Of a stretch of 64,000 nucleotides of DNA, positions 47,818 to 57,312 are shown one piece after another. A program made the translations under genes and the position numbers. The stretch lies in assembly GCA_002794735.1 (NCBI GenBank), contig NBAZ01000038.1, positions 1 to 64,000 of the forward strand, written 5' to 3'. The notes below the pieces were generated by a model. It did no database searches and had not been told where the DNA came from. It worked only from the letters and a program-made list of their open reading frames with translations. The DNA is from Pyrrhoderma lamaoense (lineage: Eukaryota; Basidiomycota; Agaricomycetes; Hymenochaetales; Hymenochaetaceae). How positions within the stretch are numbered: position 1 is the first letter of the stretch; each line of letters starts with the position of its first letter.

Positions 47818-48126
47818 TCAGACCATAACCATACCATCTAGAGGCCCAGAATCGAGGTGTTCTCCATCAGAGAAAAGAGCTACTGAAATGGCTAAATCTG
47901 AGTGCCCTTTGAGCAGATCAAGTGTAGGCGAATCCCATATATAGGCCGTCTCGTCTTTAGAAACAAGTTCCATTTTTTTTATCAGAAAAGAGTCAAACAA
48001 GTAAAACTTCTCTGTGTGTCCTGAAATCGGATTACAAGTTAGCTCTTCATCTTCAGCGTCGTGAAATATACTAGTCTTCTGTTGTAAGATATAACACGGG
48101 TCAAGGGAGTAAATGAGACGTCCCAA
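47818..48126 (-). pseudogene. Relic of a WD40-repeat gene
   Basis: A single minus-strand frame of 102 codons contains a degenerate WD40 blade. It reads KDETAYIWDSPTLDLL, then KGHSDLAISVALFSDGEHLD, then SGPLDGMVMVW. This follows the pattern ...WD..T...L.GHSD...SVAFSPDG.....SGS.DG...VW. The upstream part (NPISGHTEKFYLFDS) suggests another decayed blade. No ATG-initiated, domain-complete gene surrounds it. In agaricomycetes long WD40 arrays often belong to NACHT/NLR-type proteins, but no such domain is present, so origin is only inferred. Confidence 0.5.
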
Positions 48127-48543
48127 TTCTGAATCCGACGATAATTTGAGCTCAGATTTACGGAGGAACCTTTGTGATATTTATTGTATTTCTAAACATC
48201 AAACCACATATGGGTTAGCTCCAGCTGCTACCATTCTCCGTGTACGTAGTGAAAGACCTCCACATAGCGAGTGATAAAAAGGGGATTCTGTTTGGTTAGT
48301 TGGTTCTAGTGATCCAGTGTAAAAGTAGTTTTTGGCACATCTCGATATGTGGTACTAATGTACATTTACATCTACATATACGATTCTTACAACAATTTGT
48401 TACAATACGGGAGTTGGCAATACCTTAATTTAAAAGTCATAGAAAAGGGCTATAAGTCGTCAAGCAAAGGGTAAAGTAAGATAGAACACTCACAGTATCA
48501 TCTAGATAAATTAGTAAGACTAACTTTTTCTGTTGACTTCGTT

Positions 48544-50028
48544 TTACCTTAGACTTGCATTTAGGAGACAGTCCATAGACGAACCACGAGACTGGGGTTG
48601 CTCGAACTTGATAGGTGTCGGCCACGAATTGCAAAACCAATCAATTTTTTGATAATCATATACAGCATTTTCCCTCCTCGTTTGTTCTGGGAAGTCAACA
48701 ACGGTAAGAGATTCCAGTTGTATGAGTCCATCCGAAACGTCCGTATGACTGTAAGCATACAGAATTTCATTTTCATACCCACGAGCATTCACTAGAACTA
48801 AGTTTTTCACGTTCTTAGGAAGCACCGGTATTATTTCCTTTTCTAAAAGAGTATATTTGTATGTAACGATTTTGGAAATTCTCGAAACTTGATACGGTTA
48901 AGCATGCTATAGCATTCTGCTATGAATCGATTTACTGGACCTTGATCGACCATAACGAGGAAGACATCCGAAGATTTTTTCTTTTTGTCGGGTCTGATAT
49001 TATTAACGGAGAATTCGGGTAATAAAAAATCGGAAGCTTCTCCGAACACAATCACCTGTAGGTTTGGTGCGAAGAGATTATCCTCATTCATCTCATCAAG
49101 GCCATCCCACTTATATTTTGTTTTTTCCATGATGTTTAACTCCCTTGCCACAGCTTTGGTCCAAAACCTTACCGGAGGCCTCATACATCCAGATATGAGA
49201 ATATACCGCAAGTGTGGATGTGAGCTAGTATCAGAGAAGACTCGTGGAATGTGTTCGACTTCATCTTCATTCATACCTCGGATTGATAAGCCTTGTAATC
49301 CTTTGAGCTCTTTGATTGTATCAAGTAGATCAGGAAATCTGGACGTATAAATTTTGTCGGGACGGTATGCTTGAAAGAACGGCATTCCAATATCCAATAT
49401 ACGGAGTTGAGTGAGCTTTGGTAGGAGTGAGTTGACGGATTTTGAGAATGTTTCATCTTTTGACCATGTGCATAAATAATGCTCAAAGGAGAGTAATTGT
49501 ATTCGTTGCTGAATTCTTGGACAGGACAGAAACTTCAAGAGTCTGACATTACTGTTTGAGATCTGACCCCGTTCGTCCAGGAAGTTACGAACAATACTAT
49601 GTACTTGTTTATCCAACAGTCGCAGTTTCATTAGCAAGTCGGTTGCTTCTTCCAGATCTTTACCAGAACCGTAGACACCTACATATAACTTATACATGTA
49701 CATCAATCGAATTTCATCAAAGATGTGGCGCAGAACGAGGTAAATCACCGGGTATTTCTTAGCTAGCCCCCTTAAATTGCTAGGGGAGCAAACACTCAGG
49801 TTGGATATCGTATTTGATGTAGCTTCTAAGATGTTAGCGCTAGTTCCATCGGTAGCCACACAACCAGCTGTGAGGCTCGGATCGTCGAAGTAGTTGAAAC
49901 AGATGTGTAAACTCTCTTGCTAGTTTTGCCAACACTCTTACAAATCATGGGCTGACTCACCAGCATTCTTCCCTACGGCTAAGAGCCCCACTTATGGAGA
50001 GCTTGTATTTGAAGTTACCTTCTGGCAT
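48544..50028 (-). CDS. LRR-like protein, copy A of a tandem pair
   Basis: About 481 residues, no named family recognised. Weak leucine-rich segments are visible: LLPKLTQLRILDIGMPFFQ, TIKELKGLQGLSIRGMNEDE and HLRYILISG. YKWDGLDEMNEDNLFAPNLQ, FIAECYSMLNRIKF and LPKNVKNLVLVNARG follow. All align with copy B at 51.8-53.2 kb. Such proteins in agaricomycetes are usually F-box/LRR-like, but I see no clear F-box. The proposed first exon 49961-50028 and main exon 48544-49919 sum to 1,444 nt, two short of a multiple of three. That agrees with one break near 48841-48860 (between FPKSLHTN and EKEIIPVLPKN) and one inside the first exon. Confident coding begins by 49859. The start at 50028 is inferred from the homologous position of copy B. 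Confidence 0.65.
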
Positions 50029-50089
50029 ATCGTATCAAATGATGGATGTTCGAGTTGAAGTGAAGGCCACAGGAAGTTCCTAGGGATGG

Positions 50090-50840
50090 TAGGGTTTCTT
50101 TTCTGACGGTAGAAGTAGCGAAGTTTCAGTTTGATGGTGTTATCCACACGTTGGGTTCTCTTTATATATTTTTCTTGTCTCGGTTAGCTATATCTCCCAC
50201 ACACAAAGGTTGCTATGAGAGAACCTTGCCTTTGTGAATCTAACAAGCGTTGATTGAACGATTCCAATTATGCCACTCCCTAAAAAGGTAACATGTTAAT
50301 GCTTTATGGTAACTAGGTGAGGCCTCTTTATTCGACCGGTTCTGGTCGTGGCGCATAAAGGTTACTCTCGTGTGTTGTGGTGGTGAGCAAGGTGACCCTG
50401 AAAAAGAAGAGGTATATGCATGTACCCATCACAGAATCTCACATAGTAGGTGTAGAAATGGGTATTACAATTACCAGTCATATGTGTTTGCAATTGTTTA
50501 TATCGTCGAAGTCATTGTGTTCGCCAGTATAATACCGCAACTGAGCACACGAAATTATCAAGTACGTCGGAGAGCTCTCTGAGAAGTCTTTTCCTAGTGA
50601 CATTATCTGCGTGGGAACATAGTCTATGTAACAAAGTCAATATATTTGCTCAGCAAATATCGATCTAGTTACACCATAGTTGTAGATTTTTTTTAGCATG
50701 ATCAGATCCAGAACCACATTTCATCGCGTACAGAGAATTTATGATAGTTTTTTTCTCCTTTTTCTGAGGTTACTTCTCCATCTCCATCCCCGTTTCCCAC
50801 TTCCTTGTGCACTCCCTATACACCGATGCAGGTCTGTGGA
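50090..50840. repeat. Duplicated upstream flank of LRR-like gene A
   Basis: This block aligns with 53210-53975 in the same orientation. Shared landmarks include GGGTTCTCTTTATA, CTTGTCTCGGTTA, CCCACACACAAAGG, CTAAAAAGGTAACATGTTAA, TGTTTATATCGTCGAAG, and near the far end CTCCCTA(T/A)ACACCGATGCA. With the adjoining genes it forms a tandem duplication of about 2.2 kb. It probably contains the shared promoter. Confidence 0.85.
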
Positions 50841-51770
50841 ATGGGGATCAAATAGTTTTCAAAGTATCCTATAGGTGATCAAAGACTTGGACTTTACTCA
50901 CCTTCATTCAGCGAACCACATCGAGTTGCCTGCACTCCTGATTCAGACATATCAGGGCCTTAATATTTGTACTCGAGGTACATTCTTTATAGGCCATTGA
51001 CGTTCGAGCTTCTGATTCTATCCATAAAAGAAGATGGTGAGAAGCGAAGTTACAGAAGTCATGGGCCAAGGACGAGTTCATGAAGGGAGATGTCACCGTG
51101 ACCGAATCACGATGATGGAATGCTATTGTATGCTACATTGTATATATCGTTTTCTCATTTTCATGTACCGTCCCCCCACTTGCATTGTCTACAAGCATAT
51201 ATCAAACTAACGTGTTATGGAATTCTTGTGAGTAGAGTAAGTCACCTCTACTCAGCTAATACTGATGATCTCACAAACTCCAAATTAGATCTCGAGACTA
51301 TCCAATCACCTCGATCGTAGCCGGAAACAGAGGATATAAAGAGATCTGATATCTTCATTCATCAAGGAGGAAGTATACATGAATGTTTCTTTCTTTCTTC
51401 TCCACCATAAAGCTCGAAATTATCAGCATAGTGTAACAAGATAAGGCTGCATCGCACACAGCCAAACCAAGGGAGTTTTCCATTTCATACGAAATCACAC
51501 AAACCACAAAAAGAACAACTTTAGGACAGGTGACCTTTCGTGCACGTTTCAGAAGCTTTTTCATATCGGATTGTGGCATATATATATAGTTTACAGCACT
51601 TTGTTGAATTATAAGACGTAGTGATAGTATGTATAATAGGTATAGAGTAAAGTACCATACGATCATTATTCAAGACGTCTAGGAAAAAAGAACTAGATAC
51701 CATTTAGCAAATTATTTTGTAACATAGAGATATAAAACTCACCTTGTCACCTGGAGGGATTATAGTAAGA
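50841..51770. other. Spacer between the two LRR-like genes
   Basis: About 930 bp containing the 3' flank of copy B. Short frames only; no domain recognised. Confidence 0.5.
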
Positions 51771-53166
51771 TTATGTTGACTTTGATTTGCTTAGACTGGC
51801 CTTTAGGAGAGAGCTTATATACACTTTACAAGAATCGTGCCGCTTAACTACAACAGAACGCTCAGTCTCTTCGCAATTATTTTCTTTCTTGCAGGTTCGA
51901 AGCGGATATACTTCTTCAAACTTCCGTGCGGTTGGATCCTCTTCTCTTACGAGGTCGATGATAGTAAGAGTCTTCAGGCTCTTATATTCATTCAGAACCT
52001 CCTTCATATTTGCATTAGAACCTACAACTTCTTCATTTTTTCTGCGGGAATTCGATAGGACCAGATTTTGCACGTTTCTGGAGAAAAGTGGAAATAAGTC
52101 TTCTTTTTTCTCGATATGAGTAGTATACAATGATTTGGGGAACGTCTGAAACGAAATTTGATTAAGCATTCGATAGCATTCCGTCATGAATCGACACGGA
52201 TTATTCCATTGATTCATAATGAGGAGTACTTCAGAAGGCTCTTTTATCTTGTCGAGCGCGAGGTTATCGATGAAGGATTCAGATACGGTGTCAGATGTAC
52301 TAGAGTTGAACACAATTACTCGCAGGCTTGGCGAGAATAAGTTACTCTCATTCAGAGCACCTAATCCATCCCACCTATAGGATTTCTCCGTCGTTTCCGA
52401 TATCGATCCATCGAAGAGGATATACCGCAAGTGTTGATGGGAGCTTGTTACTGAGAATATTGTTGGAATATTCTCGATTTCGTTCTTATTTATGTCTCGG
52501 ATTGATAAACCTTCTAAGCTTCTAATCTCTTTGAGTGCGTCAAAGAGACCAGGTATTTTGCTAAGATAGTCTTTGAATTGGCGAAGAAAGAGCATATTTA
52601 TATCCAGTATGCGGAGCTGAGTGAGCATAGGTAAGAGTGAGGTAATGCACTCGGGTATTGTATTGTTGACTTGGTAGAGATGGTTAAGAGGCTTGATGGA
52701 AAGTATCTCTACTTCAGTCTGTTGGTTGCGTTCTGGACTGGTAAATAAAGCTAGGGTTCTATCTTCGGAGCCTACGAAAGTGAAATAGGCTTGTTTATCT
52801 AGGATACGTTCAGCAAAGCTATACACGAGTTTATCCATGGGACAAGACTCGACCAGCAATTTGTTCACCTCTTTAACGGAAAGAATTTTTTTGTCCCAGG
52901 AGTCATACAAGGAGCACATCATTTCGTCAGCAATGATGCGCTCTAGATCACGGATCAACTCATAGTAATCTGTAGCCTGTGTCACCCCACTCTTTTCAGC
53001 GATCTGCTTCAACTCAAATTCTAAAACGGTATACACTCGTAAAGCCTCATCGCTAGTTATGAATATGAGTGAGTTTTCAAGCATAGCAATGATTTGAATT
53101 AACTTACCGTAGCTCACGGGGTACATCTTCTCTGGAGGTTGTATGACTCGAAATGAGCTTTGGCAT
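51771..53166 (-). CDS. LRR-like protein, copy B of a tandem pair
   Basis: The predicted protein has 446 residues and is paralogous to copy A. Aligned blocks include LLPMLTQLRILDI, KEIRSLEGLSIRDINKNEIE, SSHQHLRYILFDG, YRWDGLGALNESNLFSPSLR, TECYRMLNQISFQTFPKSL and FSRNVQNLVLSNSR. The C-terminus ISSLLKASLSKSKST parallels the end of copy A. The start at 53166 gives MPKLISSHTTSREDVPRELR, then a 55-nt intron (53053-53107), then DEALRVYTVLEFELKQ. Exons 53108-53166 and 51771-53052 total 1,341 nt, exactly in frame, so copy B has no missing base. Without splicing, a longer frame from an ATG in another phase would also stay open. I prefer the spliced model because its donor and acceptor are good. Function is unknown, possibly protein-protein interaction. 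Confidence 0.7.
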
Positions 53167-53209
53167 ACTGGACGATGATGGTCAAGTTGAGTAAAACCAC
53201 AGTAGTCTC

Positions 53210-53975
53210 GGTCGAAGTCACGAAGTTTTAGTCTGGTGGTGTTATCTACTCATTGGGTTCTCTTTATACTTTTTTCTTGTCTCGGTTAACTATCTATCCC
53301 ACACACAAAGGTTGCTATGATAGAAATTTGCCTTTGTGAATCTAACAATTGTTGAATGACTCAGTGAACGATTACAATTGTGCCACTCCCTAAAAAGGTA
53401 ACATGTTAATGCTTTAATGAGTATTGGCCTCCTTAAGCGACTAGTTCTGATTGTGGTGTCTCAAGTTTACTCTCGTACGTGTGGTGGTGAGCAAGGTGAC
53501 CCTGAAAAAGAAGATGTATCTGCATGTACCTATCACAGAAACTCAAATAGTAGGTAAAGATTAAAAGAGACGGGTATTACAATTCATAGTCATGCGTATT
53601 TGCAGTTGTTTATATCGTCGAAGCCATTGTGGTTCGCCGGTATAGTATCGCAACTGAGCACACGAGATTATCAAGTACACCACCAGTCTATCATCCAACG
53701 TCAAAATAATTGCTTGAAAAGTCTTATATTCTGGTAGCGTGTTCTGTGTAGAAACATAATTTTTGTAACAAATTTTAAATATGTTTGCTCAGCACCAACT
53801 TGGTAAGCTACACTATAGTCGAGGCCTTTCAAATCTGATTGAATCCAAAACCACGTTTCATCGCTCACAGAGAGGCTATTATATTCTTTTCTCATATCTC
53901 TCCGATGTTGAGTCTATATCTCTTTTCCCACATCCCGCTTCCGTATTCGCTCCCTAAACACCGATGCACCCTTTG
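53210..53975. repeat. Duplicated upstream flank of LRR-like gene B
   Basis: Direct counterpart of 50090-50840. It contains a 64-codon minus-strand frame (53701-53895) with SVSDETWFWIQ. The matching stretch of the other copy reads SVRDEMWFWI but is broken by stops. This segment may be the remnant of an older upstream exon or gene. Confidence 0.8.
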
Positions 53976-55416
53976 TTTGTAAGTCGGCTACCCCTTCGTT
54001 CCTTCGTTCCCCTGATATATACGTATACGTATCAAGTTAACGACCTTTCACTCTTAACTCTCAGCTCCTAGTTCTCGCTCGCCTCTCCCCTCAGTACACC
54101 CGTTTACCGCGTTTATCTGTCGTATGCATTACTTTCACCTTATCCAACCCTTCTCTCCTCCCCACTCTAGGGTACTAACTCTATAAACCAACGTTCAGGC
54201 AAGAGAACCACCCAAAAGGATTCGTACGTTACCTCATAAATCCTGTGCGTCCTTTTGTATACCCACTTGTACATCTATAATCTATAGAGAAATTGTACGT
54301 CCCCCCATGCAAGGAAGCTGACTAGAGCATTGATATGAAAGTAAGTGAGCCAACGGATTTCTAGAGATTCTTTGTATTGTCTCTCTACGAGCTGTTCTAG
54401 AGAAACTAGATAATGCCCTCCCAAAACACAAAACTAGCTAATAAGCTGCAGGTTATACGTCACAAGCTACAGACTACAAGCTGAGCTTCATCCTCTTCAT
54501 AACCTCTGATGTCAAAGAAAAAATGGTATATCTATTAGAAGACAATCTACACTACGCGCATCCCAGCTTAAATTTCTTAGAGATACATACACATGATGAC
54601 GCACACACACATACACACATATATATATATATATGAAGAGAACGAGAGAGATAATGAGAAGTAGTACCCTTGGCACTAAGCTTTGTGCTTACATAAACAT
54701 TTTTCTTCTCTTTTTTTTTTTTGCTCTTTTGCTTCGCGGTTGTGAATATTATGCTAATAATAGATGTATAGAGAGCTACTCAGATAGCTCACTCTACCAT
54801 ATAATCTAAATTCAAATAGCAAAGAACGAGAGAGAGACTCAGAGAGAGAGAGGGGGGGGGGGGGCAGGAAGACAGGTACACTTCGTTCAATTTGATTTAT
54901 AATAATTATATTGATAGACTTCACTTCTTAGAGTATTGAAATAATAACGATAGATAAGTTGTTTACTATATTGTTCATTGCACGGATTAAGAGTTCGTTT
55001 AGCGGTATGATATTAGATATGTATAGTTAGATTAGAAGTCATATAGTAATCATATAGTATGATATAGTTTGCCCTCCTTCTCTTCTCTTTAAGTCCCTCC
55101 CTCCTCCCTCCTTTTTTATCTTTATCCCTCGCGTTCCTTCGTATCTCTGAGGTATACGTATACGTACGGTATACAGTTTACGAATTTAACTCTTACCTCT
55201 TACCTCTCAACTCTCATTCATCTCTCCCCCTCGGACCACCCGGACACCCATTCTCGATGTTTAACTAATCATCTAATCCATTCCTTTTCCTTTGAGAGTT
55301 TCCACAAAGAAGGTATCCGGACAGCAGAGGTTTCTTTCCATGTGCTAGACTTTCACTTTTCTTCCTCTCCTTTCTCCCTTCTCCCACCTTCCTCTTCCTC
55401 TTCTTCCCACACGTTC
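53976..55416. other. Intergenic with simple repeats
   Basis: No gene. It contains a CA/TA dinucleotide tract near 54600-54636, a run of 13 G at 54852-54864, AG runs, and a degenerate direct repeat of about 110 bp (53990-54110 versus 55130-55250). The right part is the 3' flank of the zinc-finger-like gene. Confidence 0.5.
54852..54864. repeat. Poly-G run, 13 nt
   Basis: Homopolymer of 13 G following an AG-rich stretch. Exact length is uncertain in any assembly. Confidence 0.85.
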
Positions 55417-56528
55417 TTATTCGTCGTCGTCGTCGTCGTTGCCATCGTCACCAAGGACGAACACGTCCTCGTCGTCTTTCATTCTCGTTCTCGTTCCAGA
55501 ATCCTCGTCCTCATCTTCATCCGAGCCCGAGATTGAATGTGAATGTGAATATGATCGTGAGCCGCGTGAGTTCGTATGCGAAAATCTATCAGTATCCGTG
55601 GTCGTACTTGTATATCCATATTCATATCTATGCGAAGCTGGTACAGGAGTAGCAGTAGAAGACAAACTGATAGAGTTATACTCTCTCTCGTTCTCGGACC
55701 CTGTTCCGGGGGTTTTACTATGCTTATCAGGATTGGGATTAACAGTATGAACAGAATTAGCAGAATTAGTAGGAGTAAAGGTGGGTGTAATGTGGATGTA
55801 GGGATTTTTAGTGGTGTTATTCCTGGAGGTATTCTCGGTATTATTAGAACTAGAACTAGAAATATAATTATTATTGTTATTGGGATTTTTAGGATGGTTT
55901 TTATTGGGAACGATATTAGCTTTGATATTCAGAATATCGTTTGTGATATGAGTATAGTCTTTGATCCCGAACTTGGACTCGGACTCAGTTTCAGTTTCGA
56001 GATCGATTTTTGGATTGAGATTGGCTGTGGGATTGGGAGAGAAGGTTATCCATGGTTTACGAAAGGTTGATGTGTACGTATACGGACGACCAAGTCGATC
56101 AAGATTAGCTGGGAACCTCGGTTTCGGATCAGGTTTAGTACTCGAATTAGATATCGATTTGTTCCCGGGAGAGGAGGAGGAAGAGGAAGAAGAGGAAGGG
56201 GAGAGGAAGTCTTTAGCAGATAGACAGCGCATACACGTTGGGTAGGTGGATAATCTTGGATTTTGGGATAAACATGGGGCGCAAATCAGACGTGAGCAGC
56301 ATGGAGTGACGAATATGCCTGGATCCAGACGCAGGTGCTCGTCATTGTCATCAAGTTCAGAGTCTTGGTTATGAGCTTCTCGAAGCTCTTGTGAGTGGTC
56401 AGCGACATTTAGACGTTGCTGGAGTTGTGAGCGAGAGGGAGTAGCGCCAAGAGGGTTAGAAGGGGAAGGAGGATTGAGCCGGAGCAAGAGAGACAGATGC
56501 TAGCACTCGGATTGATTGACGTCGACAT
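55417..56528 (-). CDS. Cys-rich zinc-finger-like protein with long disordered tail
   Basis: About 370 residues. The N-terminal 110 residues hold paired cysteines: ICLSC near residue 12, then FVTPCCSRLICAPCLSQNPR and PTCMRCLSA. The pattern C..C - CC...C..C - C..C suggests a treble-clef or RING-like zinc site. The rest is low complexity, rich in Ser, Asn, Thr and Pro, ending in an acidic stretch with DVFVLGDDGNDDDDDE. From memory, basidiomycete proteins with a similar CCSR..C..C finger and FVLGDD segment often continue into a LysM domain. No LysM is seen downstream here. The span 55417-56528 is 1,112 nt, one short of a multiple of three, matching a break near 56478-56484 between ICLSCSG and RLNPPSPSNPLGATP. 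The start at 56528 is chosen for MSTSINPSAS. An in-frame ATG exists further upstream at 56627. Confidence 0.65.
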
Positions 56529-57312
56529 GATGTTTTTTGAAAAAGGCAAGAGAGAGAGAGACGGGACAGGAACGAGGGTGACAGAAGCAACACTCGAAAG
56601 ACTCCGAATGGGAACTAGTGACGGCATTGAGTAAGTGGATTGATTACATAACAGCCTTCATGGACCCATTTCGGGATATCAAATAGTTTTCTGTGTTTCT
56701 CTGAAGACGCACAACTGTCGTTTCGAATATGCACTCACTACGGCAACGTCTAAATGCAGCGGACAACCGCCGATCTTTGGGAAAATAGGCAGGAAGAGGG
56801 AGAGGGAAGAAACAAGGGACAGAGAAGTCGAAGGCGAGGTGCATGTGCCGTGTGTGTGTGTGTGTGTATGTGTGTGCGTATAGAGTTTACGGTGTTGGAC
56901 AAGTCGGACAGCTCGCACAGTGGACGAAGGGAGAGGGATCGTATGCTGCCTGCTCTATTATTAAATAAAGAGTGCGAGTCCGTCGAGCCGAGGAAGTTAA
57001 TGCTCGCGTCCCCCCCACTCTACGAGCATATTTCTCACATCCGTCCTCTCTCTCTCCCCCCCCTCTCAAGCTCAGCCCCGCTCTCACTCCCCTCGACGGC
57101 GAGTAGGATACTTAAGCAATCCGCTCTCCCAATTCGTATCATTCTCTCTCCCCTCCCTTGCCTTACTAGGTCGGTCGCCCCCCCTTCTTTCTTTCTTTAG
57201 TCTCTCCTCCCCCGTCTCTCCATCAGCTACATCAATTCCTAAAAAAAGGAGGGAAAAGTAGCACCGCCGCTCCACTTTCACTTTCCTCTTCCGTGCACTT
57301 TCGCCGCTCTCC
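56529..57312. promoter_or_regulatory. Divergent intergenic region, zinc-finger gene / seven-TM gene
   Basis: About 780 bp between divergent starts. It contains a GT run (56856-56878) and pyrimidine-rich patches just before the seven-TM start, which are common in fungal promoters. Plus-strand frame 56754-57200 looks like low-complexity chance. Confidence 0.45.

Noticed and set aside
55439..56245. Plus-strand frames over the zinc-finger-like gene
   Set aside because: Low-complexity shadows; only the minus strand shows the paired-cysteine pattern.
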